This document shows positions 35,101-47,000 of a stretch of DNA of 64,000 bases, piece by piece (position 1 is the first letter of the stretch; each line of letters opens with the position of its first letter). The DNA is taken from contig OW386291.2 of the NCBI GenBank assembly GCA_936432065.2, positions 104,287,823 through 104,351,822 of the forward strand. Reading direction: 5' to 3'. Origin of the DNA: Rutpela maculata (lineage: Eukaryota; Arthropoda; Insecta; Coleoptera; Cerambycidae). Position numbers and translations under genes: made by a program. The notes beneath the pieces were generated by a model that was given only the letters and a program-made list of their open reading frames with translations, was not told the DNA's origin and ran no database searches.

Positions 35101-36211
35101 GTATGATTACTCGCATTACTCAACTAGCACAATTAGTTGCTGAAACGTAGCGACGTCCATTATAGGTACTTTAAAGTTTTTTGCCACTAATCACAGGCGC
35201 GTAATAGAAACGTACCCATTACGTGTGTAAAACTAAAATGGGGAATATTTTTTCGGTGACTGCAACGTTCAGGCCACGTGCCCGTAACTTGTTTGGTTAC
35301 ATTCCACTATCGTTGAGGCTACGTAGCGGAGACGCCGTGGCGTGGAAGCCGCGACTCTCAGGGAACTTTACAACCCACTACTCTTTCAGATCAATGTTGT
35401 CTGCTTTGTCTTGCAACTGATTTTATTAATTCTTGTTTATTTCCGTGACTTAGAAATTCAATAGAATACTAGAAGAATAAAATTAGAAAGCAAAACGCGT
35501 ACTATTTCGAAATGGCCTAAGCGTCAGAATTAAAACAAATGCAATTTTATTGTCAAACAAAATGATAAAACATCGGAATCTGACCAAGCGCCTTTATAAT
35601 TTGCGTTTTTTAATTAAAATATTATCTTTAAAAAATATTTGACATCATGCTAGAATCTGGCAGTATATATATACTGAAACCCAGTGTTAACTGTTCTATG
35701 AAACTTGAAATTAATTTGCGTCCGTTAATTTATGATATTTCATGCAGAAGTGGTGATAAATTAAATCATTTGTGAAGTTATGGTTCATGTCTTGTAATAC
35801 TGGCATTATAAGTTTTGCCATCAAAATAGCGAATTTCCGAAAGAATCACATTGAAGTCGTTTTCACATAAAAATGCGACTTGAAAGTAATTACTAATTTA
35901 TATAACTTACATTTTTTCCTACGTTGATTCTGAACGCAGTAGGGTGCTGTCGTACGTCCAACGCGACTGAACGCGTCCCTAATTTTAACGTCTGCCTAGG
36001 TGATAGAGGGGAAACTTCAGACGGCGATAACGAGAGGAATATATTCCATAGTCACACGTGCCCATCATTAAATATGAGGAATGGTAGAAAACTCTGGTTA
36101 CTGGTATTATTCGAGTTGGGATGAACAGAAAAGGTAAATATATGGAAAAGTCGCATAACTATAAAGTAATCACTAGTGATAGAAACTATGAGGCAGCGAC
36201 GCCGACGTGAC
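35101..36211. other. No gene supported
   Basis: Two open frames of about 65 codons (35223-35420 and 35924-36124) have mixed codon use but no motif I recognise, no splice context and no repeat partner. They remain uncalled. Confidence 0.4.
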
Positions 36212-36319
36212 GCACAGTGGGGCAGGAATTCGAAAACGTGGCAATAATTCTAATTTTTGGAACAATCCCTAAAAAAATCATTTATACGGGTTTTTGAGGG
36301 TGTACATTTTAATCTGACG

Positions 36320-37235
36320 TTGCAATGTAAAAATATATACCTGTCCGATATGTAAAGGTCAATCTGCTATCTTAGAAAAATAAAAAACACAAAAAATTGT
36401 CGAAAAAATCAAAATAGAATATTTTTTCGATAAGGAGTAATTTCACCAAAGTTGGCAAAAATGAAACTCATCTATGGTCAAATTATAATGCCCTAAATCC
36501 GGACGCTATAAGTCAAATAGAACGGTCAAAGATGGCGGAGGAAATAAAATTCTTTAATTCTTCGTCAAATATCAGGTAGTTGTGCGCCACTTTTTGTTTT
36601 TTTCTATTGTAGGTTCTTTTAGATTCATAAAGGGGAGAAAGTACATTTTTTTTTATTTTCAAAAGAGTGCATTTTTTACAATTTTCAAAAATGCATTTTC
36701 CCTGACCCTCCTTTGTTTCACCCAATTTTCATCGAAACAAAATGAAATATACTATAGAAAGTCTCGTATAACTTCAAAAAATTAATACAAAATGACACTT
36801 CATTAATTTGACAATGAAATTTATTAAGCATACGCATGCTAATAATAATATATGAAAAAAAGGAAGGTCAAAGAAAATGCATTTTTAAAAATTGTAGAGA
36901 ATGCACTTTTATTAAAAATAAAAAAAAGTTGAACTTTATCCCCTTAAAGTACATAAAAGAGCCTACAATCGAAAAAAAAAGTGATGCACAAAGCCTCCTT
37001 GATACTTGACGAAAAATTAAAAAAAAATTATTTCGTCCGCCATCTTAGAGCGTCCTGGTTTGGTGCATTATATTTGACCATAGATGAGTTTTGTTTTTGC
37101 GAATTTTAGTGAAATTACTCCTTCTTATCGAAAAAAATATTCAATTTTGATTTTTTCGGACATTTTTGACGTATTATATTTTTTCCAAGATGGCGGTTTG
37201 ATCTATACATATCTGATAGTTCTATAATTTTTGAG
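36320..37235. repeat. 0.9-kb palindrome
   Basis: Arms meet near 36800. CATCTATGGTCAAATTATAA (36469) against TATATTTGACCATAGATG (37068), and GGAGTAATTTCAC (36436) against GTGAAATTACTCC (37110). Short frames on both strands across the arms are by-products. Confidence 0.8.
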
Positions 37236-38308
37236 AATTTTATTTCAAATAAGTCACTATTTTAAAAAATCTCATTCGATTACTACTACAAGATATATTA
37301 AACAGATAAGTAGAAAATCAGCGAAAGTGCGTCAATAAGTGCATATTATAACTTTTGACGCATTAGGAATTTTTGGGCGTGAATGTTTTTTTCGTAATCA
37401 GATCATAATACATAAGAATCAATAATAAAATTTCTAGTGGAATGTTGTCGCTGAAGGAAATTGAATTAAATCCATTCGACTATACTGTACACTAGACCAA
37501 TCCAAAAAAAAAATCTTGTCATATTTTATGTCTCACCCTGTAAAAATGTTCCTTTTTATGTAAAAGAAAAAATGCTCTTTTGATTAAAAAAAAAATGAAT
37601 TTTAAAATGTGCTACCACGCTTTAAAGCACGCTATTTCAATAATTTTGAGTTATCAACAAAAATTAGGCTGCGGGCTTCATCTAATATATGTTTTTTAGT
37701 GCCAAAGTGGTTTTTCACTTTAAATATTATATAAATAATTGAAAATTATCGAGTAAAATTTTTTTGTAAGAAACCCAATAAATAAAAATCTACTTTAAAA
37801 TGCTAAAAAATTGACAAAAGGAAAATCTCAAATAAACCTGCTTTAGGCCTGCCGAAAATACTTTTTCAATATGTTCCAAAACATATCTAAACCAAAATTT
37901 ACTATAATTACTTGCAAGCGAGCAGAAACTAGAGTGCGAAAATTAAAGTTTTCAGGGTGTATTTCACAATTTTACTAATAAAAGTACCAAAAATATATCA
38001 TTAAAATTGTAAATAACTAATGAAGTTACTTAAATAATATTTTTTTCTTGGAAAATTATATTAAATATAGAAAATATTGTTTTTTGAGGCCCGGGCTTTG
38101 AAGGATAGGCTCGTTATTCACCATTGTAAATAATTATTATTAATAATAATTTTTTAATTTATTATATATTTTTTTTGTTTTTGTACATTTCTTTGTTTCT
38201 GCACTTTGTGTTAACGGTAAAGCTTGTTTTTGTTCTTCATCTATTGTAAAAACATTATTAAATCAAGAAGTCAACGTAATTTGATATTCATCAGAATCAT
38301 TGACAACT

Positions 38309-38512
38309 TTAAAATTTATGCATACATTTTTTCCACACACATAATGATGGCCTGAATTCCATAGATAAACAAATACCCGAATCATTTTTTTTTGGATCTA
38401 CAAAATCTCTAACATTACGTTGCGGCTCCCGTAAATTTTCTTTTTTTGAATTTTGTACCATTTTTATTTTTATTTCATGAGTCACTTTATCATCAAAAAA
38501 TGTAAGGCACAC
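38309..38512 (-). pseudogene. Unidentified transposon-like protein fragment (left palindrome arm)
   Basis: The minus-strand frame reads FDDKVTHEIKIKMVQNSKK, then REPQRNVRDFVDPKKNDSG, then SMEFRPSLCVWKKCMHKF in another register. The right arm (38650-39110, plus strand) encodes the same peptide series with other frame breaks. I do not recognise the protein by name. Codon use and conservation of the same reading between arms suggest it was once coding. Confidence 0.45.
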
Positions 38513-38649
38513 GAGTTCCTCCGAAAGATACCAGAAGTGATTGGTGAATTTATTTAATAATAATAATATTTCTTGTCCTCTTCATGAACTTATTAGAAGA
38601 TTTATATGAATATGAAAAAATAAATAAAAATTTGTCTCCATTATTATTA

Positions 38650-39110
38650 AATAAATTCACCTTGTATTTTTTTATGATAAAGTGACTCATGAAATAAAAA
38701 TAAAAATCATACAAAAGTTAAAAAAGAAGAAAATTTACGGGAGCCGCAAAGTAATGTTAGAGGTTTTGTAGATCCAAAAAAAAAATGATTCGGGTATTTG
38801 TTTATCCGATTTTATATCAAAGAAAAGTTTAATTTTTTTAAAAATTACAAATATAAACGTTGACTCTTTAAAGAAAAATCCAGATCTATGGAATTCAGGC
38901 CATCATTATGTGTGTGGAAAAAATGTATGCATAAATCTTAAAGTTGTCAGTGATTCTGCTGAATGTCAAATTGCGTTGACTTCTCGATTTAATAATGTTA
39001 TTACAATAGATGAAGAACAAAAACAAGCTTTACTGATAACACAAAGTGCAGAAACAAAGAAATGTACAAAAACAAAAAAAATATATAATAAATTAAAAAA
39101 TTATTATTAA
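38650..39110 (+). pseudogene. Same fragment in the right palindrome arm, more complete C-terminus
   Basis: After frame-shifted sequence matching the left arm (THEIKIKI near 38688), 38880-39110 encodes a continuous C-terminal segment: WNSGHHYVCGKN, then VVSDSAECQIALTSRFNNVI, then DEEQKQALLITQ, ending at a stop near 39108. The D-x-AE and DEEQKQ blocks remind me of the C-terminal end of uncharacterised transposon-encoded proteins in insects and cnidarians, but I cannot name the family. It lies within the 36212-40343 inverted ends. Confidence 0.45.
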
Positions 39111-39782
39111 TAATAATTATTTACAATGGTGAATAAGTTAAACAAATTCAAGCCTATCCTTAAAAACCCGGGGCATCAGAAAACAATATTTTCTATATTT
39201 AATATAATTTTCCAGGAAAAAAAATATTATTTAAGTAACATTAGTTATTTACAATTTTACTGATATACTTTTGGTGCTTTTATATGTAAAATTGTGAAAT
39301 ACACCCTGAAAACTTTAATTTTCGCACTCTAGTTTCAGCTCGCTTGGAAGTAATTATAGTAAATTTTGGTTTAGATATGTTTTGGAATATATTGAAAAAG
39401 TATTTTCGGCAGGCCTAAAGCAGATTTATATGCGATTTTCCTTTTGTCCATTTTTTAACATTTTAAAGTAGTTTTTTTTTTGTCGGGTTTCTTACAAAAA
39501 AATTTTACTCGATAATTTTCAATTATTTATATAATATTTAAAGTGAAAAACCACTTTGGCACTAAAAAACATATATTAGATGAAGCCCGCAGCCTAATTT
39601 TTGTAGATAACGCAAAATGATTGAAATATCGTACTTTAGAGCGTGGTAGCACATTTTAAAATTCATTTTTTTTTTTAATCAAAAGAGCATTTCTTCTTTT
39701 ACATAAAAAGGAACATTTTTACAGGGTGAGACATAAAATATGACAAGATTTTTTTTTTTTTTGGGTTGGTCTACTGTACACG

Positions 39783-40311
39783 TTTCAAAAATATTCATGA
39801 AATACATTTTCAGGAATTCAATTTAAATTTTAACGAGTACACATGAGTACCAGTTTAACATTAATTTTTAAACTAGAATAGTTCATCTATAATAATACAT
39901 CAAATTCACAATGGGGACGAATGCGGAAGTAAACTTTTTCTTTGGTTACAAAATATATTCTAGTTTATTGATATATTTGCATAGGCTTGTTTTTGAAATT
40001 ATAATTACTGTATAACTTAAACAATAGCAAAATAACGTTATATATTGAGTACATACCTGACTGTATTGGATCTATAGTTAATCAAGTCAAAAACTACAGA
40101 TATAAATGAGTTTTTCCATTAAAAATTTCTATCAAATTTAGCGCATCGAGCATACGGAAATACTACTTAACAATAACAGATTCATGGAGGTGGTAGTAGG
40201 CGAGGTGACCTTGAATGAAATTAGATAGTGGCGCAAATGATACACTGATATGTTCTCTTGCCATATGTCAACAACATATAGTCCTTTAGCTCGTTTCACT
40301 TTACGATTAAA
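39783..40311. other. Right part of the 4.1-kb element, no gene
   Basis: AT-rich. The minus-strand frame crossing 40138-40404 runs through the terminal repeat and has no recognisable motif. Confidence 0.4.
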
Positions 40312-40343
40312 TGCCACGTTTTCGAATTCCTGCCCCACTGTGC

Positions 40344-41072
40344 AACGACGGTTTTTCAATTTTTTTTCCCACCCTTTTAGTGACACTTGATTTGGCTTCC
40401 ACATAGTAAACTAACATATCATTATTTTGAATTTTTAAACTTTAACGTCAGGCTCGCTATCAGAGTAACCTGAAATCTCCATATATCAAATTTCATGTAA
40501 TCTACAATAATGTTGCATTATGGCGATTGTTTTGGATTCACTTTTTTGAATTCTTAATTTCTGAGAATAGATTATACTCCTAAAACACTTACTAACCACC
40601 AATTTTAATGCAGTTCCGAAAAAATTTGCGCGGCGCCTTCGCCAAATATTGCAAAATTTTCAACTAAACATTTTTTATTTCAATTGTTACTTATCTTACA
40701 CTAGATGTAGCTCGATGAAATTAATGTGGGATCACTACCAAGCCACAGTTTACAGTTTAAGAAACATTTCATAAAAAACGCTTAAGCCAATTCAGAGTAA
40801 TGATTGAATAAACATAAAAAAGATCATACATTCGAGTCGAATTGAGAACCTCCTTTTTTGTAAATTTTTTGAAGTTAGTTAAAAGCCAGGTTTTTTATGA
40901 CCCCAGTATTCTCTTTTGCGGATTATATCGGTGTTGTTATTTTCTTGGCAGTTATGGAAAATTATAATTTTACATTGTTTACATTACTTACTCATTTTGT
41001 CTATATAATGCGGCAGACAAATATGTACACGATATGTAAACACAATTAATGCAAAATAGCTATTACTCTTGG
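40344..41072. other. AT-rich stretch, no gene seen
   Basis: No coding frame or repeat partner found. Confidence 0.4.
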
Positions 41073-41436
41073 TAACCCTTGAATTTTCGTGGCTGATTTG
41101 GTGTGATGCGGTTCCGATAAAATATATACGAGTCAATATGCATTAGTAAATTAATTCCATGTAACTGACGTTACATACAATTTGGACAAACAAATTAACA
41201 ATTTTGTTTTAAATAAATGAATTGCAAAATAGTCCGGCAATCGTGAGAAACACCTCAGTTTCTCACGATTGCCGGACTATTTTGCAATTCATTTATTTAA
41301 AACAAAATTGTTAATTTGTTTGTCCAAATTGTATGTAACGTCAGTTACATGGAATCAATTTACTAATGCATATTGACTCGTATATCGGAACCGCATCACA
41401 CCAAATCAGCCACGAAAATTCAAGGTTTTACACAAT
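41073..41436. repeat. Near-perfect 360-bp hairpin
   Basis: Arms of about 175 bp meet at a 6-base loop (41252-41257) inside CGTGAGAAAC-ACCTCA-GTTTCTCACG. I see only a handful of mismatches or indels across the whole stem. The outer edges are CCTTGAATTTTCGTGGCTGA and its complement. Non-coding. The near identity means a recent origin or strong gene conversion between arms. Confidence 0.92.
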
Positions 41437-42022
41437 TTTTACACCAAATATAAAATTGCTCTCCGAATTGGTCTTAAGTGATAGGAGCAAGTCAATATGT
41501 TGTGCCCAACTCAATATTCTACATGGCGTCATCTATTTTAAGATGCCATAGTGAACATAATTTTGCAATATCTCTTGATTAACCAGACGTTCTTTGTTGC
41601 TTTCTTGTAATTTGACGGGTTTCTTACGCCCTTTTCATTTTCAAAATATACAATTTTGCATTTTAAAAGCAAAGCATCTTAAAGTACATGAAATCTACTC
41701 AAAGATGATCTGTGATCAATATTCAAACCTTTGTCAAATACACAGTATACCATCATACCAGGCATGCTCTAAGTAGATGTATTACCCACAGCTTGCTTCT
41801 TTGGCATAGAAAAAGGAAAAGTAATTAAGGTATTACAAAAGGGTCATTATCCCTCAACGATGGCAGAGAAGACAGCCATAATTGATGATGTTAATATGCA
41901 AGCATCAACTTTGATCAACATCTGCTACTAGTACGTCGGATGGCAGGCTCTAGCGTTCACTAACCCAATACCGAGGTATAACCAAACAAAACCTATTTCA
42001 TTTTATTCAGCAGGTTTTTTTA
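41437..42022. other. AT-rich stretch, no gene seen
   Basis: Short open frames only. Confidence 0.4.
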
Positions 42023-44892
42023 CATAGGAAATCACTTTTGACGACACTCTCCATCGGTCGAGACTGAAGTTACAAGAAAAAAACAAAAAAAATTTAAAAA
42101 TAACAAAATTCAAATTCAACCACGAATAACTTTTAAACAAAAAAAGATAGAATTATATATTTTTTTTAGTTTTATGGTATAAACGATTCTCTTTAATTTG
42201 ATGTATAATTTATTACAAAAATGATAACTTTAACACTAGAAAATTGACGTTAATTTAGATGTTACACAAATTGTCAATTTTTTTAAAAGCTCTAACTCGT
42301 TGTAACACGCTTATGTATTGAGCTATTCGAATGTTTTTTTCACCAAAAACTGCCAAATTTCATAGACTTCATTTTGTCTCAATTAATGCTGGGTCTAGCT
42401 CTGTAAATAAAAGGGGTACAGCCTTTTAAACACAACGAAGCGCACTTCGGCGACGGAATCGCAAGGCTTCCCCTCTCGTTCCCGGTACATCCCGCGTTCG
42501 CCATAAACCGCGAAAGGCTATAATCAGCGGCAGTAACAAAACCTTTACAATAATCTTCCTTTATTGTAAGATAATAAAATTAATAAATCATATTGAATAA
42601 TATGATATTAATTGGATATTAAATGGAAAATAATAGGTATCAGACACAGATAACTGATTTTCAGATATATCATTGTTAAACTCATGCCAGCTAGTAAAGT
42701 TCCTACTTTGCTTCGTAAATTTGAATATTTTCCATAAAGTGTCAGAGGTAACCACATAATCAAAACAGTTATTTGGCATGCTTTCACTAACTCGTAGAGG
42801 ATCTGAGCGATTAGTTGGATTTTTATACATCTATATTTTTGTTTTCATGTAAACTGGAAGGGTTAAAATCAGTTAAAATTTATTGGATAGATATTCTTGT
42901 GTAAATAGGCCGACCTTTTTTTAAATAATACCATTCCAAGCAGTAATGGGAGTGGGATTTTTACCATCTAGCCTGTCTTAGTTTTGATCAAAATTGTCGA
43001 TGTCGATGAATGTAATTGTTTTCTTCAGAACTTACTGGAGGAACTCCACGTGGAATAAAAATGTCGTAGTTTTTACTAATACATGACTAGCTAAAGATGT
43101 TAAATATCCGTATTTCATCGTAGGAATAACCACAGCAAGAATAAAGCATATCAATAAGTTTTTTTCTTCTGACGGCACGATACAACATGTAATTATATGT
43201 AAAGGATTAAAAAAGTGGTCTATGCTGTTTTTTTTTTCATAATTATTAATATAAATTGCATTACTATAGAGATAACGTTTAAATCGAATTTGTCTGTGCC
43301 GACATATTTAGTATCCACGACATAAATGTTTATAACAAATCTGAAGCTTCTTGTTTACATTGATGATTATTCTGAATAGCAGTCGTGTTTTTTACAGTTT
43401 TAAAATGTCCACTTATAGCTTCATTTGAGATATTGGCAGCACTTGTGTCTGACAACAAAAATTCGTTAGTCTTTTTAGCTTTATTATCACTTGAATGAAC
43501 TGTTGTATTTCCTTTGTGTTCCCAAAACACTTTGTTTGTTTAAATGCTTTCTAGTCTCTTTCTTATATTTCCACTGCTATAATAATCTAATTCTTCTTCC
43601 GTGATTTCTTCAAATATATCATTAAGGAGTGTTTTTAGAAATGTTAAAGTTAAGGATTCTTTTTTGCAAAACAGCAAGTTCAACCTCCCTAAATAAAATG
43701 TTTAACGCTACCTTAAATTCATTTTTTCTTTCAGTGGTTTAGTTTGTACACATTTAATTTTTTTTTGCTAATATATTTTGCATAACAAATTTTATGATAA
43801 TTTCCGTCATCCACAAATAAATCTGAATAAGAGTAAAACCTGCCTTTTATTTCTATATCATAATGCGTCACTGCAGCTTTAATATATATCTTTTTTTAGT
43901 TTCCGCACCCGTTCCTGTACAAATTGTTTCTTAAAAATGTTTTTAATTTATTCTTATTTTTTCTGGATTTTCCACAGATCAGACAATGCTATATTATTTT
44001 AATCTGATTTTTATCTTCATTATAACCACATGAAAGCTCACTTACATTTTTAATCACTTTACTAATATCAGAGGCAATATGTCTTGTCTCTACTAATATC
44101 ATTCTTATTACAAAAAGACAAGAATAATGAAATCAGTACAGAAGAGTGTGAAAATAAGTGCCACCACTTTATTTTATAAGAATTTTTTCTTTCATTTGCA
44201 CAATGTATAATAGACCTGATGCCAGTAACAGTTGGATTTTTACCATTAGATTTTCTCTGCTTTCAGCAGTTTCGCAAAAGTAACATGCAGTTTTTTTCAT
44301 TGATAATGTATCTATATACATAAACTGTAATAACCTAAATGTAAATAAAATAATATATACTTATATTAATACTTATCCAGACAATAATGAGGCCAGCAGC
44401 CGATACGTTTCTTGATGGGCCGAGAGCGTAGCGGGGGCGAGAGAGGAAGCCTCGTGTCTTCGTCGTCGTAGTGTGCTTCGTTGTGTTTCAAGGGCTGTAG
44501 CGCTTTTAGTTAAAAAATTAGATCTGGCATGAATCGAGACAAAATGAAGCCTATTAAATTTGTCAGTTTTTGGTGAAAGAAAAAATTGAATAGCTCGTTA
44601 TATAAGCGAGTTATGGCGAGTTAAGAATTTGAAAAATGTTGCTGATTTGTGTATTCTTTTGAATTTTGCCAGTTTTTTTATGTTAATTTTTTAATTATTG
44701 CAATAAATTATACTTCAAATTAAACAGCAATGTTTACTTGTCAAAACCAGACAAAAATTTTATTTTTATCTGTTTTAGTTCTAAAGTTATATTTGATTAA
44801 ATATTAAATTTCTAAATTTCTTTTTTTTTAGTTTTTTTCTTATATCTTCGGTCTCGACCAATGGAGAGTGTCGTCAATTTTGATTTCCTATG
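42023..44892 (-). mobile_element. 2.9-kb long-TIR DNA transposon with coding remains
   Basis: Inverted repeats of about 500 bp at 42023-42530 and about 44390-44892. Edges CATAGGAAATCAC and GATTTCCTATG; inside, GACACTCTCCATCGGTCGAG pairs with CTCGACCAATGGAGAGTG, and GCGCACTTCG with a GTGTGCTTCGTTGTG block. The middle (42540-44380) is AT-rich but holds minus-strand protein-like pieces. No target duplication was identified. Confidence 0.8.
42588..44030 (-). pseudogene. Degraded transposon protein with a C-x2-C ... H-x4-C zinc-type motif
   Basis: Reading leftward from about 44000, the minus strand gives HCLICGKSRKNKNK, a stop, then VTHYDIEIKGRFYSYSDLF and DDGNYHKICYAKYI (about 43760-43850). The CxxC pair followed by YHKxCY resembles the N-terminal zinc-binding block of uncharacterised transposon-encoded insect proteins. 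Farther left, 43330-43530 and 42588-42830 are open but unrecognised (FDYVVTSDTLWKIFKF; SISNEAI-like text). Several stops and frame breaks; not functional. The link between the pieces is inference from order and strand. Confidence 0.4.
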
Positions 44893-46492
44893 CTTTAATA
44901 AGTAGTGAAGGTCCCATCTGGTTATACTTCAGTATTGGGTAGGTCAAGAAAGAGAAGGCTTTTCGCGCTCTGCCCGACGGGCTATACGGTTTTCTAACCG
45001 TTTGACAATTTTGGAAGCACGACCGAAAAAATGAGAAGAAATTGCCCTGCACAGCCACGAAAATTGAGTTCACCCTCGCCAACTAATGAAGTTTTTCTGC
45101 AGGATATAAAATAGCGCATCTTCAAATTAAATATCTGAAATAATGCTTTTGGTACTCCATAAAAAGTTCTTGGGTACTACAAAGACCCTAAATTGCTTGT
45201 GCCAGTTGATAAGCCAGAAAATGTTGCTTTAGCTTCTGCCGTAAATGAAGTAAATGAAATACTCAGGCGAAGTGAAGTACTATGTCACACAAAAAAAGTG
45301 TGATTATATGAATACAAACTTGCCCTGTACTGTGTGTTGCAACTGTGCAAAAAATGGTTGTTTAAACACAAATAACCAAATAAAACGAGAATATGAGGAG
45401 AATTAGAGAAGAAGTAATTTAGGTTTTTGCAATTTAATTTATTACAATTTAGTACAAAAACTATGTTTTCATTTAAAATTTAAAATAAAGATGTAAAATA
45501 ATGTATGAAGAAGAATGGTCGATATATGTATTTTGCTACTTATTTAAAAGCAATAAAATCAAGATGGGTGTCTCTGCCAAACAAAAAAAAAAAATTAGAT
45601 TTTTAAGATAATTTTGAAAATTAGCTGGATAACTATGGTGGTATTTAAATTGGAGTAAACATATTTTTCTTAATTTTCTTTAGGGCACCCTGCCATTTTG
45701 ATCTACTCTATTAAAAAGAATTACTGTAATTTTTTGGAATGTTTTAACTCAGTTTAGGGGTCGCTACCGCCCCGTAAAATTCCAAAATTTAAAAAAACTA
45801 GTTAGGAATTAATAATTAAATTCAGTTACAAAAGAAATTATGTTCATTAAACATGTAATTAATATGTACAACTGTACAGCAATTAGAATGTTATATATAT
45901 GCAATAATATAAATGAAAAGTTGTGAATAAAATATAGTTCAGTTGAGATGAAAGTGGGGGACAATGTACTGTCCTCTTTTATTAATTTAATTGATGATCA
46001 ATGTCATTTTGACGTTCATTTGATTTATTTTGATAAAAATTTTGCCAAAATTCTCGGTTATCTTGAAAATTTAAGTCTTGGTAGCGACCCATAAAACATT
46101 ATTTAAAAATCTGAAATTTTTATGGAAGTCTTTTTTTATATCATAGAACAAAATAAGAGGGTGCCCCGGGTAAATTTTAAAAGTTAGTTTTTAAGGACCA
46201 CCCTAAACCTATACATGAAATGTCAGCAATACAGCTAATGGTAGTGATAGTGGGGATGACTGATACCCAAAAAATGTATCTATTTATCTCCCAACAGTTC
46301 AAACGAAATAAGATCAAATTATAATCTATGCAGATCTCGTTATAATACAGATAGTACACTCAAATTAGATTAAAAAACAGTGAATAGAAGAAATAATTTA
46401 TAAAGTAATAATATTTGAGATGCGTACTCTAGATAGAGTTAGAAATAGATACGAAAAGTCCCCCCCCCCCAATTTAGGGGTGGAACGTCCCT
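44893..46492. other. Mostly non-coding; one short coding-like piece
   Basis: 45163-45303 on the plus strand is open and protein-like (KVLGYYKDPKLLVPVDKPEN, then ASAVNEVNEILRRSEV) and ends at a stop, but I do not recognise it. The rest is AT-rich with no gene. Confidence 0.4.
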
Positions 46493-47000
46493 TTTTTTTT
46501 GCAAAAAACCACACCTAACGGGGACTTAAAGCTGGTTTTTCACTTTTATCTTGAAAACCCTTCGTCAGAAGAGAAAAAAGCAGTCGTTAAATTCTGCATA
46601 AAAAATATTCTAGTAACCTTGTAGCTTATCCTCAGCTATTTAGTGCTAACAACGAACAGAGGGGCACTTTGGAACGCACAGGTAAAAATCAATTCTATTC
46701 GAAGTCTCACAGCGAATATCTTAAAATCGGTTACTTTAACGAGAAAAATGTTCATGAATTAATTTATAGAGCGGAATTCACTCTATAAGATGCACGTATA
46801 GCGGGTTTTGACGCAAGTGATTTTTATTTATTTTCCCCCTTTTTTCACACAGATGCGTTTATAATTATACGTAAGATATGTATAGTACCGACGTAGATAT
46901 AAAGACGGCCTCAGGCTATACCCGGAAGGATTACGACAATAAAAATTTCAGACATGAATTAAACGTATATATAAACCTGTATAAAGCTTAAACGTATATA

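Larger units (their letters stand above)
37484..39782. repeat. 2.3-kb palindrome carrying an inverted duplicated coding fragment
   Basis: CTGTACACTAGACCAA at the left and TTGGTCTACTGTACA at the right are the outer ends. GCTGCGGGCTTCATCTAATA (37669-37688) pairs with about 39573-39592. The arms, about 1.1 kb, meet near 38600. The right arm has about 90 extra bases near 38800-38880. Both arms carry the same coding remains, facing inward in opposite senses. Confidence 0.85.
36212..40343. mobile_element. 4.1-kb element with perfect 32-bp inverted ends holding two palindromes
   Basis: 36212-36243 (GCACAGTGGGGCAGGAATTC and 12 more bases) is exactly the reverse complement of 40312-40343. Between them lie a ~0.9-kb palindrome (36320-37235) and a 2.3-kb palindrome with coding remains (37484-39782). 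The identity of the ends is far higher than that of the inner palindromes. No target duplication is obvious. The superfamily is not determined; the outer CAGTGG hints at hAT. Confidence 0.75.

Noticed and set aside
35223..36124. Two 65-codon plus-strand frames as host exons
   Set aside because: No splice signals at suitable places, no recognisable protein and no repeat or conservation evidence available.
36212..40343. Assignment of the 4.1-kb element to hAT or CACTA by its CACAGTGG end
   Set aside because: No 8-bp, 2-bp or 3-bp target duplication could be read and no transposase is recognisable.
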